A stretch of DNA of 14,866 nt. It comes from Deltaproteobacteria bacterium (lineage in GTDB: Bacteria > Desulfobacterota > GWC2-55-46 > DRQE01). A model generated the notes under the pieces. That model was not told the origin of the DNA and made no database searches. It saw nothing but the letters and a program-made list of their open reading frames with translations. The stretch lies in NCBI GenBank assembly GCA_011371515.1, contig DRQE01000100.1, positions 1 through 14,866 of the forward strand, in the 5' to 3' direction. The translations under genes were made by a program, and so were the position numbers. Of this stretch, positions 6,247-14,235 are shown in pieces; the first letter of the stretch is position 1, and every line of letters begins with the position of its first letter.

Positions 6247-8784
6247 ATGCACAAAAAGGTGGAACCATTCCTTAACAACATAACACGACCTGCAAGATAC
6301 ATAGATAGTGAGGTAAACACTGTAAAGAAGGCTCCCCAGAGTGTGGAGCTTCTCTTCGGCCTTGCCTTCCCCGATGTCTACGAGGTGGGCATGAGCCATC
6401 TGGGGCTACAGATAATCTACCATGTGCTGAACTCCGAGCCCCACATAGCCTGCGAGAGGGTCTTTGCCCCATGGGACGACATGGAGGCATTCTTAAGAAA
6501 AGAGGGGCTGCCACTTACAACCTTGGAAAATGGTATACCCCTGAACAGGCTCCATGTTCTGGGCTTTTCCATACAGTATGAGCTCTGCTACACCAATATA
6601 CTGAACATGCTCGAGCTTGGTGGAATAACCCTTTTTGCCGAACAAAGAAGGGAGGACGAGCCCTTCGTCATAGCTGGAGGTCCGGGGGTGTTCAACCCAG
6701 AACCTGTTGCCCCATTTTTCGACCTATTCCTTCTTGGCGATGGTGAGCGTGCTGTGGTTGAGATATGTAACACAATAGTTGAGGGCAGACGCAGGGGGCT
6801 TAAGAGAAAAGAAATCCTCGAAAGTCTTACCTCCATAGAGGGCGTATATGTGCCTGCCTTCTTCGATGTGGAATACAACGCAGAGGGCACGGTAAAGAAT
6901 ATAAGACCCCTTCTTTCGGGCTACAGGGTTAAAAGACGAATAGAGCCAGACATAGAGGCTCTACCCTTTCCCACCTCTCCTGTTGTACCCTACATGCAGA
7001 CAGTCCACGACCGCCTCACCGTAGAGATAGCCCGCGGATGCACACGGGGTTGCAGGTTCTGTCAGGCAGGCATGATATACAGGCCTGTAAGGGAGAGAAG
7101 CCCTGAACGCATAGTGGAGCTTGTAAGAGAGGGGCTTAAAAATACAGGGTTTGAAGAGGTCTCGCTACTGTCTTTGAGCACCGGCGATTATACGGCCATA
7201 GAGGAACTTCTAACATACCTTATGCGCATACTGGAAGAAAAACGGGTTGCCCTTTCTCTACCATCCTTAAGAGTGGGCACCATGGATAAGTCTCTTGCAG
7301 ATGAGATAAGAAGGGTTCGAAAAACAGGCTTCACCCTTGCCCCCGAGGCAGGCACCGAAAGGCTCAGAAGGGTTATAAACAAACTCATAGAGGATGAAGA
7401 CCTTCTTGAGTGGACAGACCACATATTCAGCCTTGGCTGGAGGAGTGTTAAACTCTACTTCATGATAGGGCTTCCGACAGAGTCAATCGAAGATGTTGAA
7501 GCCATAATAGAGCTTGCCTCGAGGGTTGCCACAGGTGGCAGAAAGGTCCTTGGCAGAAACCCGCAGGTAAATGTAAGTGTTGGCACCTTTGTGCCAAAAC
7601 CCTTCACCCCTTTTCAGTGGGAGCCCCAGCTATCGGCAGAAGAGAGCAAAAGAAGGCTCGAGCACCTAAGAAGGCTTGCCAGAAAAAGACGGCTTGAGTT
7701 CAAGTGGCATCACCCAGAGATGAGCCACCTTGAGGGAGTCTTCTCAAGGGGCGATAGAAGACTATCAGGGGTGGTGCTGAGGGCGTACAGGCTTGGATGC
7801 AGGTTCGACGGCTGGACAGAAAGACTCAATATCGAGGCATGGAAGAAGGCATTCGATGAAGAGGGGCTCTCCATGGACTTTTACACCACGAGAAGGCGCC
7901 CCCTTGAAGAGCTACTGCCATGGGACCACCTTGACTGCGGGGTCACAAAGGAGTTTCTTCTGGAGGACTACAGAAGAGCCCTTGAGCTTGCAACAACCCC
8001 GGATTGTAAAACCGAGCGCTGCACCCTCTGTGGGGTGTGTGATCACAAAAGAATAAAGAATGTGGTCTGCAAACAGGCAAGGTTACCCTTAAGAAGGACA
8101 AAACCCACACCAGCTGCAACCAGCCCCCTGCGTGTAAGGGTGAGGTTCTCGAAGACCTCACAGCTTAAGTACTTAAGCCACCTTGAGCTTACAAGGGTCT
8201 TTGCACGGGCAATAAGGAGGGCGGCACTGCCTGTGCGCTACTCTGCAGGGTTTCATCCCATGCCGAAGATAGCCTTTTTGAACCCCCTGCCCGTAGGTAT
8301 CGCAAGCCTTGACGAATACATGGACATGGAGCTCGAGGCGGCTTATCTATCGGAAGAGGAAATCAGGGAGCGGCTCAACCGTGTGCTACCAGAAGGAATA
8401 CGGGCCGATTCGGTAAAATTTATATCCTTGCAACTTCCTTCACTCTCTGTTATGATGAAGGCACAGGAATTTCTCATACCCCTCGAAGACAGCCCTTTGG
8501 GTTTGAATATAGATAAAGAGAAAGTCAAAAAAGACATCGAGATTTTTCTGGCAAAGGATGAAATCCCAGTGGAAGTAACAAAAGGCGAAAAGAAGAAGGT
8601 AGTAGACCTGAAACCCTTTATTGAAAGACTCTGTGTAGACCAGAGGGGCAATATCTCACTCATCCTTAAAGAAACACAGCAAAGGAGGATAAGGCCACAG
8701 GATGTTCTGAGAGCTCTATTCGGGCTCCCGCCAGAAAAGGCTTCTCTTATTCCAATCCTCAAGGTAAAGACCCTGTTTCAGTAA
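6247..8784 (+). CDS. TIGR03960-type B12/radical SAM protein fused to a DUF2344 (TIGR03936) domain
   Basis: An 845-residue fusion of two conserved but uncharacterised modules. The N-terminal Rossmann-like half starts with ITRPARYIDSEVN and has GLAFPDVYEVGMSHLGLQ (38-55) and VIAGGPGVFNPEP. The radical SAM core has C265, C269 and C272 in RGCTRGCRFCQAGMIYRP, then LAPEAGTERLRRVINK, LYFMIGLPTESIED and VGTFVPKPFTPFQW. A CX4CX2CX2C set follows (C587, C592, C595, C598). From about residue 629 comes the DUF2344 'radical SAM-linked' domain (RVRVRFSKTSQLKYLSHLEL, then RYSAGFHPMPKIAFLNPLPVG). These modules often occur beside ribonuclease G and ribosomal protein genes, as here, which suggests an RNA or ribosome modification role; no reaction is established. 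AGGAGG at 6230-6235 lies 11 nt before the ATG, the only in-frame start after the previous gene. Confidence 0.92.
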   Translation: MHKKVEPFLNNITRPARYIDSEVNTVKKAPQSVELLFGLAFPDVYEVGMSHLGLQIIYHVLNSEPHIACERVFAPWDDMEAFLRKEGLPLTTLENGIPLNRLHVLGFSIQYELCYTNILNMLELGGITLFAEQRREDEPFVIAGGPGVFNPEPVAPFFDLFLLGDGERAVVEICNTIVEGRRRGLKRKEILESLTSIEGVYVPAFFDVEYNAEGTVKNIRPLLSGYRVKRRIEPDIEALPFPTSPVVPYMQTVHDRLTVEIARGCTRGCRFCQAGMIYRPVRERSPERIVELVREGLKNTGFEEVSLLSLSTGDYTAIEELLTYLMRILEEKRVALSLPSLRVGTMDKSLADEIRRVRKTGFTLAPEAGTERLRRVINKLIEDEDLLEWTDHIFSLGWRSVKLYFMIGLPTESIEDVEAIIELASRVATGGRKVLGRNPQVNVSVGTFVPKPFTPFQWEPQLSAEESKRRLEHLRRLARKRRLEFKWHHPEMSHLEGVFSRGDRRLSGVVLRAYRLGCRFDGWTERLNIEAWKKAFDEEGLSMDFYTTRRRPLEELLPWDHLDCGVTKEFLLEDYRRALELATTPDCKTERCTLCGVCDHKRIKNVVCKQARLPLRRTKPTPAATSPLRVRVRFSKTSQLKYLSHLELTRVFARAIRRAALPVRYSAGFHPMPKIAFLNPLPVGIASLDEYMDMELEAAYLSEEEIRERLNRVLPEGIRADSVKFISLQLPSLSVMMKAQEFLIPLEDSPLGLNIDKEKVKKDIEIFLAKDEIPVEVTKGEKKKVVDLKPFIERLCVDQRGNISLILKETQQRRIRPQDVLRALFGLPPEKASLIPILKVKTLFQ

Positions 8785-8837
8785 GCAGCGGTTCTCAAAG
8801 GGCTGTCAATAAGTATTCAGAGGCTCGTTTTTTTCAG

Positions 8838-10313
8838 ATGAAGGTGCCCGTTAAGGAAATACTTCTTGACGCCAATCCCTTTGAGAAGCGTCTTTCTGTG
8901 CTCGAAGATGGGGTGCTCGTGGAGTTCCACATCGAACGCAGGAAAGACCGCACGATTACCGGAAACATCTACAAGGGTAGAGTGGTCAATGTGCTTCCCG
9001 GCATGCAGGCAGCATTTGTTGATGTGGGCCTTGAAAGAACCGCCTTCCTCCATGTAACGGATGTGCTTGAGACCATAGACTCACTCTACGAGGAACTTCC
9101 AAAGGAGATACCCAAAAGCCAGTCCCCGCGAATAGAGAAGATTTTAAAAGAGGGGCAGGACATTATCGTGCAGGTGGAAAAGGAGCCTGTTGGCACAAAA
9201 GGGGCAAGGCTCACCTCCTATATAACGCTTCCCGGCAGATACCTCGTGCTCATGCCCACCTACGAGAAGGTGGGAGTATCGCGAAAGATAGAGGACGAGC
9301 GGGAGAGAAAGCGGCTTAAAAACCTCGTCCAGAGGCTCAAACCGTCTGGCTACGGATTCATAATAAGAACCGTCTGCGAGGGTAGAAGGGCAGAAGAGAT
9401 ATACTCTGACATGGACTACCTCGTAAAGCTCTGGGAGAGCATAAAAGAGAAGATGGCTTCCACAGAGGCACCTGCACTACTTTACGAAGAGCCAGACCTC
9501 ACGCTGCGAGCCATAAGAGACATGTTCACACCCAATGTGAAGTGGTTTATTATCGACTCAAAAGAGGAGTATGAGCGGGCAAAGGCATTTACAGAACGGT
9601 TCATGCCCGAGCTTGCCTCCAAAGTGAAACTGCACACAGAGGATGTACCCCTTTTCGATACAAGGGGTATAGAGGTGGAGCTGGAGAAGGCACTATCCAG
9701 AACAGTCTACCTGCCCTCGGGTGGCTACATAGTGATAGACCAGATGGAGGCTCTCACGGCAATAGATGTCAACACGGGCCGCTACATAGGCAGAAGAAGT
9801 TCTGACGAAACCATACTCAGGACAAACCTTGAGGCAACCAGAGAGATAGTAAGACAGCTTAAACTTCGCAACATAGGAGGCATAATAATCATAGACTTCA
9901 TAGATATGGCGCGACAGGCAGACCGCGAGAAGGTCTACCGCACGCTGCGCGAAGAACTGGGTGAGGACAGGGCAAGAACCAATATTCTGAAGATTTCAGA
10001 GCTCGGCATAGTGGAGATGACGCGCAAGCGAATACGCGAGAGCCTTCAGCAGAGCCTTCTCGACAAATGTCCCTATTGCGATGGAGACGGGCTCGTTAAA
10101 AGAAAAGATGCCGTGGCAACAGAGATATACCGTGAGCTGGTAAGAGAACTGCCCCAAAAAAGTGGCAGGGTATATCTATATGTGAACCCACAGATAGGAG
10201 AACTTCTTCAGCAGAAAGACGGCGTAATAGACGAGGTTAGAAGACGGTTTAAAAACAAGATAGTGGTAGTGCCTGTTGAGACATTCCACAGGGAAGAATA
10301 CGAGATAGTCTGA
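8838..10313 (+). CDS. rng: Ribonuclease G (RNase E/G family)
   Basis: An endoribonuclease that cuts AU-rich single-stranded RNA; RNase G matures the 5' end of 16S rRNA and takes part in mRNA decay. The length of 491 residues matches RNase G (E. coli 489), and there is no C-terminal degradosome scaffold as in RNase E. The S1-like RNA-binding region lies at about 39-130 (GNIYKGRVVNVLPGMQAAFVD). Catalytic metal ligands are D310 (in TAIDVNTGRYIG) and D353 (in IIIIDFIDM), 43 residues apart as in E. coli RNase E (303/346). The Zn-link is C411 and C414 in CPYCDGDG, 101 residues after D310, also as in RNase E. The ATG at 8838 has only a weak, distant AGAGG (8819-8823); a GTG two codons downstream is possible. 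It follows the radical SAM gene by 53 nt with no obvious terminator between. No rplU/rpmA follows. Confidence 0.96.
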   Translation: MKVPVKEILLDANPFEKRLSVLEDGVLVEFHIERRKDRTITGNIYKGRVVNVLPGMQAAFVDVGLERTAFLHVTDVLETIDSLYEELPKEIPKSQSPRIEKILKEGQDIIVQVEKEPVGTKGARLTSYITLPGRYLVLMPTYEKVGVSRKIEDERERKRLKNLVQRLKPSGYGFIIRTVCEGRRAEEIYSDMDYLVKLWESIKEKMASTEAPALLYEEPDLTLRAIRDMFTPNVKWFIIDSKEEYERAKAFTERFMPELASKVKLHTEDVPLFDTRGIEVELEKALSRTVYLPSGGYIVIDQMEALTAIDVNTGRYIGRRSSDETILRTNLEATREIVRQLKLRNIGGIIIIDFIDMARQADREKVYRTLREELGEDRARTNILKISELGIVEMTRKRIRESLQQSLLDKCPYCDGDGLVKRKDAVATEIYRELVRELPQKSGRVYLYVNPQIGELLQQKDGVIDEVRRRFKNKIVVVPVETFHREEYEIV

Positions 10314-10333
10314 CCCCCACACCCCTTTCTGCA

Positions 10334-11425
10334 TCACAGGGCAAACCTGAAGAAGATAATATCCCCATCCTTTACGATGTAGTCCTTTCCCTCTATTCTT
10401 GTAAGCCCCCTCTCTCTGCACACTGTTTCAGAACCACATTCAACAAAGTCTTTCCAGCCCACAACCTCAGCCTTTATAAAGCCCTTCTCAAAGTCTGTAT
10501 GCACCCTGCCTGCTGCCCGAGGAGCCTTCGTGCCCTCCTTTACGAGCCATGCCCTGCACTCTTTGCCACCCTTTATGGTGAAGAATGTTATAAGCCCAAG
10601 AACCTTGAGAGCCTCTTTTACGAGCCTATCTATGCCACTTTCCTCAAGCCCAAGCTCTTTCATAAACTCTGCTTTCTCCTCTTCTTCAAGCTCTCCGAGC
10701 TCAAGCTCAAGCCTTGCACACAGTAAGACAAAGCCTGCCCCCTCTGTTTCGGCTATCTTCTTTACCTTCTGTCCGTGTATGTTCAATGTCTGCGGGCTAT
10801 CTTCAGAGGTATTTGCCACATATATAACAGGCTTTGCGGTAAGAAGATTTAGCTCCTTTGCCACCAGAAGATATTCTTCAGAAAGGGTCCTTGCAGGCAG
10901 CCCCTCTTCAAGATGCTCCTTTATTTTGAGGCACACTGTAAGAAGCTCTTTTAACTTCTTATCCCCCGAGATTGCAGGTTTCTCTATCTTTGCTATTCTT
11001 CTTTCCAGAGTTTCGAGGTCTGCCAGTATGAGCTCTGTGTTTATGGTGGCTATATCCCCTTCAGGGTCCACCCTGCCTTCCACATGTGCCACATCCTCTT
11101 TTTCGAAACACCTTACAAGGTGGCAGAGGGCATCCACCTCGCGTATGTGCGCAAGGAACTGATTACCCAGCCCCTCCCCCCTGCTTGCCCCTTTTACAAG
11201 CCCTGCAATGTCAACGAACTCAACTGTGGCTGGCACCACTCGCTCTGGCTTTACGAGCTCTGCTATTCTATCGAGCCGTCTGTCCCTTACTGGCACAACC
11301 CCTATGTTGGGGTCTATCGTTGTGAACGGGTAGTTTGAAACCTCTGCACCTGCCCTCGTAAGGGCATTGAAGAGGGTCGATTTGCCAACATTCGGCAGGC
11401 CCACTATTCCGCACTTAAGTCCCAT
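10334..11425 (-). CDS. ychF: Ribosome-associated P-loop ATPase YchF (OLA1 family)
   Basis: YchF is an Obg-family protein that prefers ATP, binds ribosomes and is tied to stress and translation control. The 363-residue length is typical. The P-loop is GLPNVGKST (9-17) and the G3 motif is DIAG (72-75), followed by the family stretch [16 protein letters not shown]. The G4 motif is N205-T-S-E208, the NxxE form that marks ATP-preferring YchF rather than the NKxD of GTPases. A helical, probably coiled-coil insert lies at about 128-200, and the TGS domain at about 278-361. GGAGG lies 13 nt before the ATG. The gene starts 25 nt beyond an inverted-repeat terminator downstream of hppA, and I see no convincing promoter in that gap. 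It converges with rng, with only 20 nt between the two stop codons. Confidence 0.97.
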   Translation of the reverse strand: MGLKCGIVGLPNVGKSTLFNALTRAGAEVSNYPFTTIDPNIGVVPVRDRRLDRIAELVKPERVVPATVEFVDIAGLVKGASRGEGLGNQFLAHIREVDALCHLVRCFEKEDVAHVEGRVDPEGDIATINTELILADLETLERRIAKIEKPAISGDKKLKELLTVCLKIKEHLEEGLPARTLSEEYLLVAKELNLLTAKPVIYVANTSEDSPQTLNIHGQKVKKIAETEGAGFVLLCARLELELGELEEEEKAEFMKELGLEESGIDRLVKEALKVLGLITFFTIKGGKECRAWLVKEGTKAPRAAGRVHTDFEKGFIKAEVVGWKDFVECGSETVCRERGLTRIEGKDYIVKDGDIIFFRFAL

Positions 11426-11450
11426 CTTATGCTATCTTCCTCCGGTAAAG

Positions 11451-11491
11451 AAAGAGGGCTGACCCACACTGTGCCAGCCCTCTTTTTTTCG
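11451..11491. terminator. Bidirectional rho-independent terminator between hppA and ychF
   Basis: Perfect 11-bp inverted repeat: AAAGAGGGCTG (11451-11461) and CAGCCCTCTTT (11475-11485), with a 13-nt loop. On the plus strand the stem runs into a continuous T tract (11483-11489), a textbook terminator. On the minus strand it is followed by the poorer tract TTTCTTT. The minus orientation would end hppA transcripts 26 nt after its stop codon. The better plus orientation faces transcripts arriving from rng across ychF. Confidence 0.85.
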
Positions 11492-11511
11492 TCTCTTTTC
11501 TTCGAGCCCTG

Positions 11512-13533
11512 TCATACGAGAAGCGGAGCTATAACCAGCGATACCACGCTCATGAGTTTTATCAGTATGTTCATAGCAGGGCCCGATGTATCCTTGAAGG
11601 GGTCTCCCACGGTGTCTCCAACAACTGCTGCCTTATGTGCCTCGGAGCCCTTACCACCGTAGTTACCCTTCTCTATGAACTTCTTGGCGTTATCCCATGC
11701 ACCACCTGAGTTTGCCATGAAAAGAGCCAGCAGCACACCAGCCACTGTGGCTCCTGCAAGCATTCCACCCAGCGCATGGGGACCAAAGAGGAAGCCCACA
11801 ACCACAGGGGCTGCAACTGCCACAACTCCGGGGGCTATCATCTCTTTGAGGGCTGCTGTCGTGCTTATGTCTATACACTTTGCCACATCTGGTTTCACCC
11901 CTTCTTTGCCCTCAAGAAGCCCCGGTATCTCTTTAAACTGCCTGCGTATCTCGTTGACCATCTTGAAGGCAGCCCTGCCCACACTGGTCATGGTGAGTGC
12001 TCCTATGAAGAATGGCAGTATGCCTCCTATGAGCAGGCCTATGACCACCTTGGGGTCTGTAACTATTATGGTGAATACCTCACCCATCTCCTTACCTATG
12101 GTTTGTGCATAGGCGCTGAACATGGCCAGTGCTGTCAGAGCAGCAGAACCTATGGCAAAGCCCTTTCCTATTGCTGCGGTGGTGTTTCCAAGGGCATCGA
12201 GGCTGTCGGTTATCTTTCTTACATCCTTTCCGAGCCCGCTCATCTCGGATATTCCACCAGCGTTGTCTGCAATGGGCCCATAGGCATCGACACTCATTAT
12301 CACACCTGTTGTTGCCAGCATTCCCACCGCTGCTATACCTATACCGTATATGCCTGCAAAGTAGTTTGCTATGAATATGGCAAGACATATGGAGAGAACC
12401 GGCAGTGCGCAGCTCTCGAGTCCAACGGCCACACCTGTTATTATGTTGGTTGCGGGCCCTGTCTGGCTTGCCTCTGCTATGCGTCTTATGGGTCCAGCGG
12501 CTGTGTAGTACTCCGTTATAAGCCCTATGGCAAGCCCTGCACCTGCACCTGCAACTATAGCCCACATGACCTTCATGTCAACACCTACGAACTGCACGGT
12601 AAAGAAGGCAAAGACCACAAAGAGCACCAGAGATATTATGGTTGCATATCTCAGGGCTGCCGCAGGGTCTCTGCTTTCGAGAAACTTCATTGCTCCAATA
12701 CCTATGATTGAAGCCAAGAGCCCGACCATCGCAAGCACCACAGGAAGTGACATGAGCGAGTAGGCAGGCCCGAGGGCTGCAACCTTTGAACCAGCTATTG
12801 CAGTTGCCCCTATGGCTATGGATGCAACTATGGAGCCCACATAGGACTCGAATATGTCAGCACCAAGCCCTGCAACATCGCCCACGTTGTCACCCACATT
12901 GTCTGCTATAACACCGGGGTTGCGCGGGTCATCCTCTGGGATGCCTGCCTCAACCTTTCCAACAAGGTCTGCTCCCACATCGGCTGTCTTGGTGTAGATT
13001 CCGCCACCCACACGGGCGAAGAGCGCTATCGTGGAGGCACCCATTGCAAACCCGTTTATTATGACCGCCGTCTCGGGTTTGCCGAACACTATAAAGAGCG
13101 CTCCCACTCCAAGAAGTCCAAGGCTTGCAACCGAAAGCCCCATCACTGAACCACCGAGGAACGCCACCGACAGTGCCTTTGCCGTATTCGGTTTGTGGAG
13201 GTTTGCAGCCTGTGCCGTCCTTACATTTGATCTGGTGGCTGCCTTCATTCCGAAAAAGCCTGCCAGCATCGACGATACGGCACCACATACATAGGCAAAG
13301 GCTGTATAGGGATTTATGAACATCGCAAGAAGCACAGCCACCACAACTATGAAAACACCAAGTATGGAGTACTGTCTTTTGAGATACACCATGGCGCCTT
13401 CGTGTATGAGCTCTGCTATCTCTCGCATCCTCTGTGTGCCTTCGGGCTGACGCTTGATGTAGACATAGATGACTACGGCGAGCAAGAGACCAGCTATGGC
13501 GAAAAGTGGTGAAAGCTTTGCTACATCTATCAT
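11512..13533 (-). CDS. hppA: Membrane-bound ion-pumping pyrophosphatase, K+-dependent type
   Basis: An integral membrane pump that hydrolyses cytosolic pyrophosphate to export H+ or Na+. It has 673 residues and many hydrophobic segments, as usual for bacterial members. Substrate and Mg2+ ligand motifs are [11 protein letters not shown] (185-195), the Asp-rich [21 protein letters not shown] just after it, and the C-terminal [21 protein letters not shown] block. The subtype motif reads [10 protein letters not shown] (449-458). Ala453 is where K+-independent pumps carry Lys (GNTTKA), so this belongs to the K+-dependent group. That group contains both H+ and Na+ pumps, and I cannot tell which ion is moved. 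AGGAG lies 5 nt before the ATG. It starts 29 nt after pth in the same direction, with no terminator between, so it probably belongs to the rplY-pth transcript. Confidence 0.96.
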   Translation of the reverse strand: MIDVAKLSPLFAIAGLLLAVVIYVYIKRQPEGTQRMREIAELIHEGAMVYLKRQYSILGVFIVVVAVLLAMFINPYTAFAYVCGAVSSMLAGFFGMKAATRSNVRTAQAANLHKPNTAKALSVAFLGGSVMGLSVASLGLLGVGALFIVFGKPETAVIINGFAMGASTIALFARVGGGIYTKTADVGADLVGKVEAGIPEDDPRNPGVIADNVGDNVGDVAGLGADIFESYVGSIVASIAIGATAIAGSKVAALGPAYSLMSLPVVLAMVGLLASIIGIGAMKFLESRDPAAALRYATIISLVLFVVFAFFTVQFVGVDMKVMWAIVAGAGAGLAIGLITEYYTAAGPIRRIAEASQTGPATNIITGVAVGLESCALPVLSICLAIFIANYFAGIYGIGIAAVGMLATTGVIMSVDAYGPIADNAGGISEMSGLGKDVRKITDSLDALGNTTAAIGKGFAIGSAALTALAMFSAYAQTIGKEMGEVFTIIVTDPKVVIGLLIGGILPFFIGALTMTSVGRAAFKMVNEIRRQFKEIPGLLEGKEGVKPDVAKCIDISTTAALKEMIAPGVVAVAAPVVVGFLFGPHALGGMLAGATVAGVLLALFMANSGGAWDNAKKFIEKGNYGGKGSEAHKAAVVGDTVGDPFKDTSGPAMNILIKLMSVVSLVIAPLLV

Positions 13534-13562
13534 GGTTACTCCTTTCCCCTTTTATTTTTTTG

Positions 13563-14129
13563 TTAAGAGTTATAAAGATTCATTGCCCTATCAACGCCCT
13601 GAACTATTATAGCCTTTATGGCTTCTGCCCCTCTCTTTATGGCCCTCTTTACACCCTCCAGTTCTTCTTCCTCAAAGGGTGCGAGCACATAGTCTCTAAG
13701 GGCTCCTTCCTCTGGCCTTCCTATGCCCATCCTCAAGCGTGTGAACTCCTCTGTGCCGAGCTCCTCTATTATGGACGAAACTCCACGGTGTCCACCGCTT
13801 CCGCCCCTTTTCCTTATCCTTATCCTTCCGGCTGGAAGGTCGCAGTCATCGTACACCACTATGAGGCTTGACGGCCTCAGCCCGAACCTTTCAAGAAGCT
13901 CTTTTACAGCCAGTCCACTTCTGTTCATGAAGGTCATGGGCTCCGCAATCACCACATCGGCATCGTCCAGCCTGCCCCCACCCCAAACATAACTGGCTTC
14001 TTTCTTTACAAGCTCTATACCTAAATCGGCTGCCAGCTCTTCTACCACCATGAAGCCTATGTTATGCCTCGTATCACAGTACAGGGGACCGGGATTGCCA
14101 AGCCCCACAACTATAAACAATCGGCCCAC
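13563..14129 (-). CDS. pth: Peptidyl-tRNA hydrolase
   Basis: Pth hydrolyses the ester bond of peptidyl-tRNAs dropped by the ribosome, freeing tRNA. The 188-residue length is typical. Active-site residues are visible: N12 in GLGNPG, catalytic H22 in DTRHNIGF, N69 in PMTFMNRSG, and D94 in VVYDDCDLP (E. coli D93). In the GSGGHRG stretch, Arg115 stands where E. coli has Asn114; the rest of the block is normal. Coordinates are given from the GTG at 14129. A TTG three codons downstream (14118-14120) has a perfect GAGGTG 6 nt before it and may be the real start, giving MFIVVGLGNPG. The gene lies between rplY and hppA on the same strand, the usual rplY-pth pairing of translation genes. Confidence 0.96.
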   Translation of the reverse strand: MGRLFIVVGLGNPGPLYCDTRHNIGFMVVEELAADLGIELVKKEASYVWGGGRLDDADVVIAEPMTFMNRSGLAVKELLERFGLRPSSLIVVYDDCDLPAGRIRIRKRGGSGGHRGVSSIIEELGTEEFTRLRMGIGRPEEGALRDYVLAPFEEEELEGVKRAIKRGAEAIKAIIVQGVDRAMNLYNS

Positions 14130-14132
14130 CTC
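14127..14132 (-). promoter_or_regulatory. Shine-Dalgarno that favours a TTG start for pth
   Basis: Minus-strand GAGGTG, a perfect match to the anti-Shine-Dalgarno, sits 6 nt before an in-frame TTG (14118-14120). It overlaps the GTG at 14127-14129, the alternative start. The spacing suits TTG and cannot serve GTG. Confidence 0.5.
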
Positions 14133-14168
14133 TGAGTCGGTTTTACGATTCTTTCAAGACCATCCTTT

Positions 14169-14189
14169 TTACAGGGAAAGCCCCTGTAA
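14169..14189. other. Perfect 8-bp hairpin between rplY and pth
   Basis: TTACAGGG (14169-14176) and CCCTGTAA (14182-14189) pair perfectly around a 5-nt loop in the 106-nt gap between rplY and pth. There is no T tract after it on either strand, so it is not a standard terminator. In the rplY-pth transcript it could be an RNA processing or stabilising element. No other structure is evident in this gap. Confidence 0.5.
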
Positions 14190-14235
14190 GAGGCAAGAGG
14201 ATTCATGCCCTGAAAGATACATTGGGCAACACTCT

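Noticed and set aside
8785-8837. Terminator or promoter between the fused radical SAM gene and rng
   Set aside because: There is a T run before rng but no stable stem before it, and no convincing -35/-10 pair; rng is most simply read from the upstream transcript.
10530-11162. Long plus-strand open frame (210 codons) within ychF
   Set aside because: It is a Ser-rich translation of the antisense strand of ychF, a typical shadow.
11776-12711. Long plus-strand open frame (311 codons) within hppA
   Set aside because: It is a Cys/Tyr/His-rich antisense shadow of a strongly conserved membrane protein gene, with no recognisable domain or ribosome binding site.
13534-13562. Terminator between pth and hppA
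   Set aside because: The T run is on the plus strand; on the coding strand it is A-rich and there is no stem.
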